The notes: generated by a model not told the origin, from the letters alone. 64,000 nt of DNA from Citromicrobium bathyomarinum (GCF_021021475.1 NZ_JAINWL010000001.1:1-64000); one strand, 5' to 3'; counted from the first letter of the stretch, positions 8,331 through 17,412 are shown. Numbers and translations are program-made.

Positions 8331-9842
8331 ATGCTGCGTAACCGAGATGCCGCACACGACCGGCTGACGCAGGGCCTGCCCGCGCTCGTCTGGCAGCGGC
8401 GCATCGCCGATACGCTGACCCCGGTCGGCGCGGCGTGCGCGCTGATGGAGGACGGGCGCGGAGACTTCCTGCTCGAATCGGTCGAGGGGGGAGAGATTCG
8501 CGGGCGTTACTCGATGCTCGGGCTCGATCCCGATCTGGTGCTGCGCGCCGATGGCGAGAGCGCCGAGGTCAATCGCGACTGGCGGCGGAACCGCGATGCC
8601 TTCGCCCCGGTCCAAGGCGACGGGCTAGCCGCGCTTCGCAGCCTGCTGGGCGAGATCGCGATGCCCACGCCGGAGGATCTGCCGCCTGCACTCGCGTTGC
8701 TGGTGGGCTATTTCGGGTACGAGACCTTCGCGCTGGTCGAGAAGCTGCCGCGCGCCAGCGACGATCCGCTGGGCCTGCCGGACATGGTGTTCACCCGCCC
8801 CGGGCTGGTGCTGGTGTTCGATGCGCTGACCGACGAGGTGTTCGTGATCGCGCCGGTCTGGCCCTCGGATGCTGAGGCAGCTCATGTGCTGGACGCCGCG
8901 GAAGAACGGATCGAGGAGGCGCTGCGGCGCCTGTCCCAGCCTGTTCCGCACGGCGATGCGGCACCGGACACGCTCGACCCGGCGACGATGGACCTGCGCC
9001 CGACCGTCGCAGGGGATGATTACGCCGCGCGGGTCGCTCGCGCGCAGGACTACATCGTTGCAGGAGACATTTTCCAGGTGGTGCTCGCCCAGCGCTTCAC
9101 CACCCCCTTCCCCCATTCCGCAATGGCGCTGTATCGCGCGCTGCGGCGGGTGAACCCCTCGCCCTTCCTCTACCTGCTCGATCTGCCCGAAGTCGGCATG
9201 GTCGGCTCCAGCCCCGAAATCCTCGTGCGGCTGAGAGACGGACAGATCACCATCCGCCCGATCGCCGGCACCCGCCCGCGCGGCAAGACGCCCGAGGCGG
9301 ACCGCGCTGCGGAGCGCGAGCTGCTCGCCGATCCCAAGGAACGCGCCGAGCACCTGATGCTGCTCGACCTCGGGCGCAACGACACTGGTCGTGTTTCCAC
9401 ACCGGGTAGTGTCGAAGTGACGGACAGCTTCATGGTCGAGCGCTATAGTCACGTCATGCATATCGTCAGCAATGTTCAGGGCCGCCTCGACGCAGGCAAG
9501 GATGCGCTCGACGCGCTGTTCGCGGGGTTCCCCGCGGGCACCGTCAGCGGCGCGCCCAAGCTGCGCGCGTGCGAGATCATCGCCGAGCTGGAGAGCGAGA
9601 AGCGCGGACCTTATGCGGGCGGCGTCGGCTATTTCGCGCCCGACGGCAGCTTCGATTCGTGCATCGTGCTGCGCACCGGGCTGGTGAAGGACGGCACGCT
9701 GCACGTCACCGCAGGCGCAGGGATCGTCGCGGACAGCGATCCGGCCTCCGAACAGCGCGAGTGCGAGGCGAAGGCGGGCGCACTGCTCGCCGCCGCGCGC
9801 GAAGCGGTGCGGGTGGCTGGCGAAGCGGGGTTCGGCCAGTGA
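8331..9842 (+). CDS. trpE: Anthranilate synthase component I
   Basis: The 503-residue protein catalyses the chorismate to anthranilate step with TrpG supplying ammonia. The chorismate-binding core is complete: PIAGTRPRGKTP, LLDLGRNDTGRVS, and GTVSGAPKLRACEII. The N-terminal domain has the LLESVEGGEIRGRYSMLG segment, where inhibitory tryptophan binds in this family. It starts at the ATG at 8331, 10 bases after the chaperone gene, and its TGA overlaps the next gene's ATG (TGATG). In this cluster trpE is separated from trpG by about 2.5 kb containing three unrelated genes. No leader peptide with tandem Trp codons is visible upstream. Confidence 0.97.
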   Translation: MLRNRDAAHDRLTQGLPALVWQRRIADTLTPVGAACALMEDGRGDFLLESVEGGEIRGRYSMLGLDPDLVLRADGESAEVNRDWRRNRDAFAPVQGDGLAALRSLLGEIAMPTPEDLPPALALLVGYFGYETFALVEKLPRASDDPLGLPDMVFTRPGLVLVFDALTDEVFVIAPVWPSDAEAAHVLDAAEERIEEALRRLSQPVPHGDAAPDTLDPATMDLRPTVAGDDYAARVARAQDYIVAGDIFQVVLAQRFTTPFPHSAMALYRALRRVNPSPFLYLLDLPEVGMVGSSPEILVRLRDGQITIRPIAGTRPRGKTPEADRAAERELLADPKERAEHLMLLDLGRNDTGRVSTPGSVEVTDSFMVERYSHVMHIVSNVQGRLDAGKDALDALFAGFPAGTVSGAPKLRACEIIAELESEKRGPYAGGVGYFAPDGSFDSCIVLRTGLVKDGTLHVTAGAGIVADSDPASEQRECEAKAGALLAAAREAVRVAGEAGFGQ

Positions 9843-10714
9843 TGCGCCGCAGCCTCCCCCTCATCGCCCTTTCGCTCCTGGCGTTGACCGCCTGCGACCA
9901 GCCTGCCGCGGGCGATCCCGTGATCCGCACCGATATCAGCGGCGAGAAGGGCGTCGAAATCGCGCGCGCCGAGCAGGCCGAGGCGAAGCCTTCGGCCAGC
10001 CCGACGCCCACGCCGACACCCAGCGAGACCACCGCGCCCGAGGATTCGGCGTGCCAGCCGGTCCGCTTCGAGGATGTCGTCTTTACCGAATGCGTCGCCG
10101 ATCCGGCAAAGCATCGCGTGGCAATGGTCCTCGGCAATCCGCCTTATCGCAGCCTCGCCAAATATTCGGTATCGCGGCCCAAGGATGCGCCGCGCGTCGC
10201 CTTCGCGATGAATGCGGGGATGTATGACGGCGAAGGCAAGCCGATCGGCTATTACGTCCAGAACAAGGATCGGCTGCAGGAGCTCAACCGCAATGACGGT
10301 TCGGGCAATTTCCACCTGAAGCCCAACGGCGTGTTTTACGGCACTGGCGGCACGTGGCGGATCAAGACCAGCGACAACTTTTACAGCACCGTGGGCGATC
10401 GCCCCGATTTCGGCACGCAAAGCGGGCCGATGTTGCTGATCGAAGGCAAGGTCCATCCCGAGATTTCGGCGGACGGCCCCTCCAAGCGCATCCGCAACGG
10501 CGTAGGCGTAGACAAGGACGGCAAGGCGCATTTCGTGATTTCGAGCCGCCCGGTGAGCTTCGGCCAGTTCGCGCGTTTCTTCCGCGACGTGGCGAAGACG
10601 CCCAACGCGCTCTATCTCGACGGGACGGTATCGAGCCTGTGGGACCCTGCGCGCGGGCGGATGGACACCCGCGCCGATCTGGGCCCGCTGGTCGTCGTCG
10701 AATTCAAGGAATGA
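9842..10714 (+). CDS. Phosphodiester glycosidase (NAGPA-domain) lipoprotein
   Basis: The 290-residue protein opens with a signal peptide ending in a lipobox (LTACDQ, Cys about 19), so it is probably anchored in the envelope. A Ala/Pro/Thr-rich linker with repeated TPTP follows. The globular domain has FAMNAGMYD, FHLKPNGVFYGTGG, SGPMLLIEGKVHP, IRNGVGVD and ALYLDGTVSSLW, the NAGPA (YigE-like) phosphodiester glycosidase pattern. Family members remove sugars from phosphodiester-linked glycans; the substrate here is unknown. Its ATG overlaps the trpE stop, so it is translationally coupled to trpE despite having no obvious link to tryptophan synthesis. Confidence 0.85.
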   Translation: MRRSLPLIALSLLALTACDQPAAGDPVIRTDISGEKGVEIARAEQAEAKPSASPTPTPTPSETTAPEDSACQPVRFEDVVFTECVADPAKHRVAMVLGNPPYRSLAKYSVSRPKDAPRVAFAMNAGMYDGEGKPIGYYVQNKDRLQELNRNDGSGNFHLKPNGVFYGTGGTWRIKTSDNFYSTVGDRPDFGTQSGPMLLIEGKVHPEISADGPSKRIRNGVGVDKDGKAHFVISSRPVSFGQFARFFRDVAKTPNALYLDGTVSSLWDPARGRMDTRADLGPLVVVEFKE

Positions 10715-10716
10715 TG

Positions 10717-11670
10717 ATGGAATACGAACGCAGCCTCTATCCCGAGATCGAACCTTACGAGACCGGCATGCTCGATGTCGGCGAAGGCCATTCGCTCTAT
10801 TACGAGCGGGTGGGCACGCCCGGCGCGAAGCCTGCCGTGTTCCTCCACGGTGGCCCTGGCGGCGGCATGTCGCCCGCGCACCGCCGCCAGTGGAACCCGG
10901 AGAAGTACGACGTCCTCCTGTTCGACCAGCGCGGCTGCGGCAAGTCGCTGCCCTTCGCGGAGATCGAGAACAACGACACCTGGCGCATCGTCGAGGATAT
11001 CGAGCGTCTACGCCAGATGTGCGGGCATGAGAAATGGCAGGTCTTCGGCGGCAGCTGGGGCGCGACCCTGTCGCTCGCTTACGCGCAGACCTATCCCGAA
11101 CGCACCAGCGAGATCGTGCTACGCGGCGTGTTCCTCGGCCGCCAGAAGGAGAAGGACTGGCTCTACTCCTACGGCGCGAGCGAGATCATGGGCGAACAAT
11201 GGGACAAGTTCACCGGCCTGATCCCCGAGGACGAGCGCGACGACCTCGTCAAAGCCTACCACACCCGCCTGACCAGCGACGACGAGGCCACCCGCCTTGC
11301 CGCGGCTAAGGAATGGTCGATGTGGGAAGGCAATGTCGCGACGCTGCTGCCCAATGACGACCTGCTGAGCAGTTTCGCCGATCCGTCCAAAGCCGTCCCC
11401 TTCGCCCGCATCTGCGCGCGCTTTTTCCTGGAGAATTTCTTCCTCCAAGAAGGCCAGCTGCTGCGCGATGTCGGCAAGCTGAAGGGCATTCCCGGCATCA
11501 TCGTGCAAGGCCGCCACGACATCTGCACCCCGCCCGTCTCCGCATGGGAGCTGAAGAAGGCGTGGCCCGAAGCGGAACTGTGGATCGTCCACGACGCAGG
11601 CCACTCGGCGGGCGAGCCTGGGATCATCGACGGCCTCGTTCGCGCGACGGACAAGCTGGCTGAACTTTAA
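10717..11670 (+). CDS. pip: Proline iminopeptidase (prolyl aminopeptidase, S33 family)
   Basis: This alpha/beta hydrolase has the S33 signatures in order: oxyanion motif HGGPGGG, LLFDQRGCGKS, nucleophile Ser in GGSWGATLSL, acid Asp in GRHDICTP and His in HDAGHSAGEP. It removes N-terminal proline from peptides in the cytosol. Three ATGs run in tandem at 10711, 10714 and 10717. The AAGGA at 10706-10710 sits at proper distance (6 bases) only from the third, which I take as start (317 residues); the first would overlap the upstream stop. It converges on the low-GC orphan with 3 bases between stops. Confidence 0.92.
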   Translation: MEYERSLYPEIEPYETGMLDVGEGHSLYYERVGTPGAKPAVFLHGGPGGGMSPAHRRQWNPEKYDVLLFDQRGCGKSLPFAEIENNDTWRIVEDIERLRQMCGHEKWQVFGGSWGATLSLAYAQTYPERTSEIVLRGVFLGRQKEKDWLYSYGASEIMGEQWDKFTGLIPEDERDDLVKAYHTRLTSDDEATRLAAAKEWSMWEGNVATLLPNDDLLSSFADPSKAVPFARICARFFLENFFLQEGQLLRDVGKLKGIPGIIVQGRHDICTPPVSAWELKKAWPEAELWIVHDAGHSAGEPGIIDGLVRATDKLAEL

Positions 11671-11673
11671 CGT

Positions 11674-12279
11674 CTATCTAAGTTCTTTCCCTAGAATGCG
11701 CTCAGCCACTTTGACCGCGTTTTGAACCTTCATCTCAATTGAGTCTGGGTCATCGCTATCCATATTCCAAATATCGGCTTCTAACCTCCTCCTGAAATTT
11801 TTGTCTTCGTAGCCCTCATATGGAGTGGAATACATCATTTGCGCAGCAGTTCTAATGCGAGCAAAACAGCGCCTCATCGCTTGGCACTCTTCATAAATTT
11901 CTTCACCGAAGTGCGCCTTCAACTGGAGGCCGAGAACATAGAAATCTTCAAATGTTACTTGCTTTGCTTGCAGGCGCTTCCACGTCGCTTGACCCAAATC
12001 ACGACCGTGCCTTTCTGCCGGTGACTCGTGATCTTCGACGTCGCGATCGGCGCTTTCAGACGCGTCACCGAACGGAGACCTAATTGCCTGAAACGCATGC
12101 TCAATCTTGTAGAACTGAGTAAGTCCGTCTTCAGCTAACTCAATTTTCCGGCCCCCAAGACGCTCAGCACGCCACGCATTCAGGCTCTTAACTCCCTGCC
12201 AAGCGGCGAAAAGAGCGGCCAACGCTACCCCGAGATCGCCGAATGCCGAAACGTGATCGGTTGTGAGATATGGGATCAT
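11674..12279 (-). CDS. Low-GC orphan protein with one N-terminal membrane segment
   Basis: I do not recognise this 201-residue protein. A hydrophobic stretch at about residues 14-30 (GDLGVALAALFAAWQGV) may anchor it, and the remainder is highly charged and helical with a Cys and many aromatic residues (EIYEECQAMRRCFARI). The ATG at 12279 is supported by GGAGGT 9 bases upstream. GC content counted over 11701-11880 is 46 percent, against about 80 percent in a sample line of trpG next door. It is on the strand opposite to the trp cluster, wedged between pip and trpG. Composition, strand and position suggest horizontal acquisition. Confidence 0.75.
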   Translation of the reverse strand: MIPYLTTDHVSAFGDLGVALAALFAAWQGVKSLNAWRAERLGGRKIELAEDGLTQFYKIEHAFQAIRSPFGDASESADRDVEDHESPAERHGRDLGQATWKRLQAKQVTFEDFYVLGLQLKAHFGEEIYEECQAMRRCFARIRTAAQMMYSTPYEGYEDKNFRRRLEADIWNMDSDDPDSIEMKVQNAVKVAERILGKELR

Positions 12280-12315
12280 TGCTAAGGGACCTCCGCATTG
12301 CCAAGAGTGCCCTAT

Positions 12316-12921
12316 ATGATCCTCGTCATCGACAATTACGACAGCTTCACTTTCAACCTGGTCCACTACCTGCAGGAACTGGGCGCCGAGGTGCGCGTGG
12401 AGCGCAATGATGCGCTGACCGCTCGCGAGGCGGTGGGCAGCGGGGCGAAGGGCATCCTGCTCTCGCCCGGCCCGCGCACGCCGAACGAGGCGGGGATTAC
12501 GCTCGATACCGTCGCCGCCTGCGCCGATGCCGGGCTGCCGCTGCTGGGCGTGTGCCTCGGCCATCAGGCGATCGGGCAGCATTTCGGCGGGCGCGTGGTT
12601 CAGGGCGGGCTGATGCACGGCAAGACCAGCGCGGTGACGCATGATGGCAGCGGCGTGTTTGCAGGGCTGCCCAGCCCCTTCGACGCGACCCGCTATCACT
12701 CGCTGGTGGTCGAGGACATCCCGGACACACTGGCGGTCAACGCGACCAGCGAGACGCCCGGGCTCGACGGCACCAGCGTGATGGGTTTCCGCCATGCGCA
12801 GCTGCCGATCCACGGCGTCCAGTTCCACCCCGAAAGCATCGCCACCCAGCATGGCCACGCATTGCTCGCCAACTTCATGCGCGTGTGCAGGATCGAAGCG
12901 CGCGAAAGGCAGGCGGCATGA
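12316..12921 (+). CDS. trpG: Anthranilate synthase component II (glutamine amidotransferase)
   Basis: The 201-residue class I amidotransferase supplies ammonia from glutamine to TrpE. It begins MILVIDNYDSFTFNLVHYLQ, has LLSPGPRTP, the nucleophile Cys80 in LGVCLGHQAIG, and the catalytic His-Glu in GVQFHPESIAT. It may also serve folate synthesis (PabA role), since no separate pabA is visible in this window. The ATG at 12316 gives the family N-terminus; a TTG at 12298 is less likely. The stop overlaps trpD in ATGA. Confidence 0.97.
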   Translation: MILVIDNYDSFTFNLVHYLQELGAEVRVERNDALTAREAVGSGAKGILLSPGPRTPNEAGITLDTVAACADAGLPLLGVCLGHQAIGQHFGGRVVQGGLMHGKTSAVTHDGSGVFAGLPSPFDATRYHSLVVEDIPDTLAVNATSETPGLDGTSVMGFRHAQLPIHGVQFHPESIATQHGHALLANFMRVCRIEARERQAA

Positions 12922-13910
12922 AGTCTCTCCCCCTAGCCGTTCCACACATGAACGAGGCCGAGGCCGAGGAGGTCTTCGGCTGGATTCTCGACGGCGAAGC
13001 TTCCGACGCGGAAATTGCGCGCTTCCTGCTCGCGATGACCGAGCGTAGCGAAACCGCCGACGAGATCGCGGGTGCGGCGCGGGCCCTGCGCGCGCGCTAC
13101 ATCCCGGTGAACGGCCCCGACAATGCGATCGACGTGTGCGGCACGGGCGGCGACGGGCACCACACCCTGAATGTCTCGACCGCCGTGGGCCTGGTAGTCG
13201 CGGCCTGCGGCGTGCCCGTGGCGCGGCACGGCAACCGCGCGATCTCCTCGCTTTCGGGCGTGGCGGATACGCTGGAGGTGCTCGGCCTCGACATGGAAGC
13301 CGCCGGGCGCACGGCGGAAAAGACGCTGAACGAGATCGGCATCTGCTTCCTCTTCGCGCCCAACCACCACCCCGCGATGCGCCGGATTCAGCCAATCCGC
13401 AAACAGCTTGGCCGCCGCACGATCTTCAACCTGATGGGCCCGCTGTCCAACCCGGTCGGCGTCAAACGCCAGCTGATCGGCATCGCACGCCCCGGCTATG
13501 TCTCGATCTATGGCGAGGCCGCCGCGCGCCTCGGCACCGAGCGCACGCTGATCGTCTCGGGCGACGAAGGGCTCGACGAACTCAGCCTCGCCGCCGGGAA
13601 CGAAATGGCGGACGTGACCGGCCACGAATTCGCCATGCGCCGCGTCGATGCCAGCATGGCGGGCCTCGAACACGCGCCGGTCGAAGCGATCCGGGGCGGC
13701 GATCCGCAGCACAATGCCAAGGCGCTGAGCGCGCTGCTGCAAGGCACACCCGGCCCCTATCGCGACGCGGTGCTGTTCAACTCCGCCGCCGCGCTGATCG
13801 CGGCGGGCGAGACCGAGGACTGGAAAGAGGGCGTGGCGACCGCAGCCGAGGCGATCGACAGCGGCGGGGCGCAGCACCTGCTTGAGCGGTGGATTGAGAT
13901 GGCGAAGTGA
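12918..13910 (+). CDS. trpD: Anthranilate phosphoribosyltransferase
   Basis: The 330-residue enzyme transfers phosphoribose from PRPP to anthranilate. The glycine-rich PRPP loop CGTGGDGHHTLNVST is at about residues 75-90, followed by the conserved KHGNR-equivalent (VARHGNRAISS) and NLMGPLSNP. Its ATG overlaps the trpG stop by 4 bases, so it is coupled. The start at 12918 rather than 12885 gives the normal N-terminus. It is followed by a repeat-bearing spacer before trpC. Confidence 0.97.
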   Translation: MKSLPLAVPHMNEAEAEEVFGWILDGEASDAEIARFLLAMTERSETADEIAGAARALRARYIPVNGPDNAIDVCGTGGDGHHTLNVSTAVGLVVAACGVPVARHGNRAISSLSGVADTLEVLGLDMEAAGRTAEKTLNEIGICFLFAPNHHPAMRRIQPIRKQLGRRTIFNLMGPLSNPVGVKRQLIGIARPGYVSIYGEAAARLGTERTLIVSGDEGLDELSLAAGNEMADVTGHEFAMRRVDASMAGLEHAPVEAIRGGDPQHNAKALSALLQGTPGPYRDAVLFNSAAALIAAGETEDWKEGVATAAEAIDSGGAQHLLERWIEMAK

Positions 13911-13931
13911 GTTCCATAGAACTCCGTTCGT

Positions 13932-14006
13932 CCTGAGCCTGTCGAAGGACCGCCCTTCTTCTGCGCATCAGCCCAAACACAAGTACGACCCTTCGACAGG
14001 CTCAGG
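13932..14006. repeat. Inverted repeat of the CCTGAGCCTGTCGAAGG type
   Basis: CCTGAGCCTGTCGAAGG (13932-13948) and its exact reverse complement CCTTCGACAGGCTCAGG (13990-14006) flank 41 bases. This 17-base word, usually as inverted pairs in spacers, is widespread in Sphingomonadales genomes and behaves like a REP element. It sits between trpD and trpC and would form a long hairpin in the mRNA, possibly stabilising or terminating part of the transcript. Confidence 0.85.
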
Positions 14007-14031
14007 GTGAGCGGACATTGAGGTTAGACGG

Positions 14032-14820
14032 TTGAACAAACTCCAAGAAATCTGCGCCACCAAGCGCGTCGAAGTGCGCGAACGCCAGTCCGCCACGCAG
14101 GTCAGCGAACTGATCGCCCGTATCACCGCGCAGGCCCCGCCGCGCGGATTCGAGGCTGCGCTGCGCCAGACCCACGCGGATGGCCGCCGCGCGCTGATCG
14201 CAGAAATCAAGAGAGCTTCGCCCTCCAAGGGCCTGATCCGCGAGGATTTCCAGCCCGCCGAGCACGCGAAAGCCTATGCCGCAGCGGGGGCAAGCTGCCT
14301 CTCCGTCCTCACGGATGAGAAGTACTTCCAAGGCCACTCCGACTACCTCGTCGCCGCGCGCGAAGCCTGCGCCCTGCCCGCATTGCGCAAGGATTTCATG
14401 GTCGATCCGTGGCAGTGCGGCGAAGCGCGCGCGATGGGCGCAGACGCGATCCTGATCATCGTCGCCGCGCTCACCGACCAGCAGGCGGCCGAGATCGAAG
14501 CTGCGGCGGACGAACTGGGCATGGACGTTCTGGTCGAGGTCCACGACGCTGCTGAGATGGAGCGTGCGCACAAGCTGAAATCCCGCCTGATCGGGGTCAA
14601 CAACCGCGACCTGCGCAGCTTCACGACCGACATCGCCACCACCGAAGCACTGATCCCGCTCGCTCCGGAAGGCGCGTTTCTCATCTCCGAAAGCGGGATC
14701 GGCAGCGCAGCTGACTGCGCCCGGCTGGAAGCGGCGGGCGCGCACGGCTTCCTCGTCGGCGAGAGCCTGATGCGGCAGGCCGACGTCGAGGCGGCGACGC
14801 GCGATCTGCTGACACGCTGA
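14032..14820 (+). CDS. trpC: Indole-3-glycerol phosphate synthase
   Basis: The 262-residue TIM-barrel enzyme closes the indole ring. Family landmarks are present: [12 protein letters not shown] (catalytic Lys), [42 protein letters not shown] and ISESGIG. It starts with TTG at 14032, supported by GAGGT seven bases upstream; no ATG is available near the conserved N-terminus. It is monofunctional, with no fused PRAI domain, and no trpF, trpB or trpA occurs in the window. Confidence 0.96.
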   Translation: MNKLQEICATKRVEVRERQSATQVSELIARITAQAPPRGFEAALRQTHADGRRALIAEIKRASPSKGLIREDFQPAEHAKAYAAAGASCLSVLTDEKYFQGHSDYLVAAREACALPALRKDFMVDPWQCGEARAMGADAILIIVAALTDQQAAEIEAAADELGMDVLVEVHDAAEMERAHKLKSRLIGVNNRDLRSFTTDIATTEALIPLAPEGAFLISESGIGSAADCARLEAAGAHGFLVGESLMRQADVEAATRDLLTR

Positions 14821-14891
14821 GTCTGTCCTACACGCGTCTTGCATGGCATGATCGGCGCATGGCCCGCTCCCTGCCCTTGCTGCACGCTCTC

Positions 14892-14932
14892 CCATCGCCG
14901 TCCGACGTGATGCGGGCGGGTGGCTTTTTTGC
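14892..14932 (+). terminator. Possible weak terminator after trpC
   Basis: An imperfect GC-rich hairpin (CCATCGCC opposite GGCGGGTGG) is followed by a run of six T at about 14925-14930. It lies 70-110 bases after trpC and before moaC. The stem has mismatches, so read-through is plausible. Confidence 0.35.
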
Positions 14933-14980
14933 CTTTAGACAGTGTGTCAGGTGTGTCAGCCGTTCTGCAGGAGCGACGAG

Positions 14981-15463
14981 ATGAGCGGCCTCACGCATCT
15001 GGACGAGCATGGCTCGGCCCGCATGGTCGATGTCGGCGCCAAGGCTGAAACCGCCCGTTCAGCCACCGCCACCGGTCGGATCGCGATGAACGCTGCCGCG
15101 CTGGCCGCGATCCGCGATGGCACCGTGCCCAAGGGCGATGTGCTCGCCGCCGCGCGCATTGCGGGGATCATGGCCGCCAAGCAGACCGCCAGCCTCATCC
15201 CGCTGTGCCATCCGCTGGCGCTCGACAGCGTCAGCGTGGACTGCGCGGTCGATGATCAGGCCGTGCGCGTGACCGCGACCGCCTCGCTCACCGGCAAGAC
15301 CGGGGTCGAGATGGAAGCGATGGTCGCGTGCAACATCGCGCTGCTGACGATCTACGACATGGCCAAGGCGCTGGATAAGGGCATGGTGATCGAACAGGTC
15401 CGGCTGCTGGCCAAGACCGGCGGCAAGTCCGGCGACTGGCACGCGGATAGGGCACCGGCATGA
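14981..15463 (+). CDS. moaC: Cyclic pyranopterin monophosphate synthase
   Basis: The 160-residue protein converts the MoaA product to cyclic pyranopterin monophosphate in molybdenum-cofactor synthesis. It has the MoaC core: [32 protein letters not shown] (catalytic His and Lys region), [12 protein letters not shown] and [11 protein letters not shown]. The ATG at 14981 has an AGGAGC site nearby, while the longer upstream frame is not conserved. It overlaps moeA by 4 bases. Confidence 0.97.
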   Translation: MSGLTHLDEHGSARMVDVGAKAETARSATATGRIAMNAAALAAIRDGTVPKGDVLAAARIAGIMAAKQTASLIPLCHPLALDSVSVDCAVDDQAVRVTATASLTGKTGVEMEAMVACNIALLTIYDMAKALDKGMVIEQVRLLAKTGGKSGDWHADRAPA

Positions 15464-16647
15464 GCGCACCGCTGGAACTGGAGCAGGCGCAGGCGCGGTT
15501 GCTCGACCTGCTCTCACCAACCCCTGCCGGCCCCTGCCCGGTGGACGAAAGCGCCCGCCTGTTCCTGGCACGGCCCGTCATCGCGCGCCGCACGCAGCCG
15601 CCGACGGACCTCTCCGCGATGGACGGCTATGCCACCTCTGGCGACGGCCCATGGCTGCTCAAGGGCGAGAGCCGCGCGGGCGCCCCGTTCGACATGGTGC
15701 TGGGCAAGGGAGACGCGATCCGCATCTCGACCGGCGCGCAGATGCCGCTGGGGGCGGATGCGGTGCTGGTGCAGGAGGAGGCGCAGGTCGACGGGACGCG
15801 CCTCACCGCGACCGGGCAGCCGACCGCCCGCTTCATCCGCCGCGCCGGACTCGATTTCAAGGCATCCGACACGCTTCTGGCTGCGGGCACTCGCCTGGGC
15901 GCGGCGCAGATCGCACTGGCGCGGGTGGGCGGTTTGGCCGAGGTCGTGGTGCATGATGCACCACGCGTCGCGGTGATCGAGTGCGGCGACGAACTCGCCC
16001 CCGATCCGACCGCCTGCGAGCCGCACCAGACGCCGGCGGTCAACGGTGCGATGCTCGCCGCGATGGCGCGCGAGGCCGGGGCGCAGGTCCGCCAGCTCGG
16101 GCCACTGGCAGACGATGCGGAGGAGATCACGCGCGCGATCCTTGCAGCGAGCGAGGATGCCGCACTGGTAGTGATCAGCGGGGGCGCCTCGGTGGGTCCA
16201 CACGATCTGGTCAAGCCGGCGCTGGAAGCGGCGGGTTTCACGCTCGACTTCTGGCGGATCGCGATAAAGCCGGGCAAGCCGCTGCTGGTCGCACGCCGCG
16301 CCGGTACGGTGGTGCTGGGGCTGCCGGGCAATCCGGTGTCGAGCTTCGTGACCGGTCTGCTGTTCATGGTCCCCGCACTTCTGCGCATGGCCGGTGCGAA
16401 GGACTGCCTGCCGCGCGCGATCCCCATGCCGCTCGCCTGCGATCTGCCCCCCGGCGGCAGCAGGCGTGAGTTTCTGCGGGCCTGGTGGACGCAGGACGGG
16501 CTGGTCGCGGCGGAGCTTCAGGACAGCTCTGCGCTGACCCCGCTCGCACAGGCGCAAGTACTGATAGACCGGCCCGCCGATACCGAAGCATCCGAAGCGG
16601 GGGCGTTTGTTCCGGCGTTCCTGTTGGAAACCCGCACATATGCTTGA
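15460..16647 (+). CDS. moeA: Molybdopterin molybdenumtransferase
   Basis: The 395-residue protein inserts molybdate into adenylylated molybdopterin. It has the MoeA domain order: N-terminal AMDGYA ([10 protein letters not shown]), [19 protein letters not shown], the MPT-binding domain with [14 protein letters not shown] and KPGKPLLVA...[10 protein letters not shown], then a beta-barrel C-terminal domain. It is coupled to moaC through ATGA and ends about 80 bases before lexA. No molybdoenzyme is encoded in the window, so the enzymes served lie elsewhere. Confidence 0.96.
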   Translation: MSAPLELEQAQARLLDLLSPTPAGPCPVDESARLFLARPVIARRTQPPTDLSAMDGYATSGDGPWLLKGESRAGAPFDMVLGKGDAIRISTGAQMPLGADAVLVQEEAQVDGTRLTATGQPTARFIRRAGLDFKASDTLLAAGTRLGAAQIALARVGGLAEVVVHDAPRVAVIECGDELAPDPTACEPHQTPAVNGAMLAAMAREAGAQVRQLGPLADDAEEITRAILAASEDAALVVISGGASVGPHDLVKPALEAAGFTLDFWRIAIKPGKPLLVARRAGTVVLGLPGNPVSSFVTGLLFMVPALLRMAGAKDCLPRAIPMPLACDLPPGGSRREFLRAWWTQDGLVAAELQDSSALTPLAQAQVLIDRPADTEASEAGAFVPAFLLETRTYA

Positions 16648-16672
16648 CTTGTTCCGGATGGTTGCCTAGTTG
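16644..16672 (+). promoter_or_regulatory. Candidate lexA promoter
   Basis: TTGACT (16644-16649) is a good -35 box, and 17 bases later comes TAGTTG (16667-16672), a weak -10 box. The two SOS-like repeats overlap it, which is the expected arrangement for LexA autorepression. The -10 match is only about half of the consensus. Confidence 0.45.
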
Positions 16673-16686
16673 TTCCGCATTCGTTC
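16672..16686 (+). promoter_or_regulatory. SOS box (LexA operator) upstream of lexA
   Basis: GTTC-CGCATTC-GTTC is an exact match to the alphaproteobacterial LexA operator GTTC-N7-GTTC. It lies 40 bases before the lexA ATG. A second, imperfect copy (GTTC-CGGATGG-TTGC) is at 16651-16665; the two GTTCCG starts are 21 bases apart, about two helical turns. Confidence 0.85.
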
Positions 16687-16725
16687 GCATGAGCCCGCGA
16701 ACAAGTAATGCGGAGAAGAAGTCCG

Positions 16726-17412
16726 ATGTTGACGGCGAAACAGCATGAATTGCTCCGGTTCATCCATGAACGTCTGGAAGAAACCGGTATCTCGCCCTCT
16801 TTCGAAGAGATGAAGGAGGCGCTCGACCTCAAGAGCAAGTCGGGCGTGCATCGGCTGATTTCCGCGCTCGAGGAACGCGGCTTCATCCGCCGCCTCCCCA
16901 ACCGTGCCCGCGCGCTCGAAGTGCTCAAGATGCCCGAGAGTGCGGTCGCCGGATCGGCGCCCAAAGCGGCGAACGATCTGGGCGCGCAGACGACCAGCGT
17001 GCCTGCGCGGATGCCCGAGGCGGCAAACGACGTGATCGACATTCCGCTTCACGGCCGGATCGCCGCCGGCGCCCCGATCGAGGCGCTGGAAGATCACCAG
17101 AGCCTGCCGGTGCCCGCCGCGCTGCTCGGCCCGGGCGAGCATTTCGCGCTGGAAGTCTCCGGCGACTCGATGATCGAGGCAGGCATCTTCGATGGCGACT
17201 ACGCGCTGATCCGCCGCGCCGACACCGCGCGCGATGGCGACATCGTGGTCGCGCTGGTCGAGAACGAGGAAGCGACTCTCAAGTACCTGTGGCGTGAAGG
17301 CGGCCGGGTCCGGCTCGATCCCGCCAATCCCAGCTACGAACCGCAGGTCTACGACGCGCGTGCCGTGCAGGTTCAGGGCAAGCTGGCGGGGCTGCTGCGC
17401 CGCTATCACTGA
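16726..17412 (+). CDS. lexA: SOS repressor LexA
   Basis: The 228-residue protein has an N-terminal winged helix ([17 protein letters not shown]...[19 protein letters not shown]) and a C-terminal S24 autoprotease domain. The self-cleavage site is Ala114-Gly115 (RIAAGAP), with catalytic Ser148 (SGDSMIEAG) and Lys186 (EATLKYL). Under DNA damage RecA filaments trigger cleavage and induce the SOS genes. The ATG at 16726 matches the family N-terminus. An exact SOS box upstream indicates autoregulation. Confidence 0.98.
   Translation: MLTAKQHELLRFIHERLEETGISPSFEEMKEALDLKSKSGVHRLISALEERGFIRRLPNRARALEVLKMPESAVAGSAPKAANDLGAQTTSVPARMPEAANDVIDIPLHGRIAAGAPIEALEDHQSLPVPAALLGPGEHFALEVSGDSMIEAGIFDGDYALIRRADTARDGDIVVALVENEEATLKYLWREGGRVRLDPANPSYEPQVYDARAVQVQGKLAGLLRRYH

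Noticed and set aside
14860-14984. Short open frame MARSLPLLHALPSPSD... before moaC, considered as a leader peptide
   Set aside because: It has no Trp codons, no ribosome site, and overlaps the moaC start in another frame. No evidence for attenuation.
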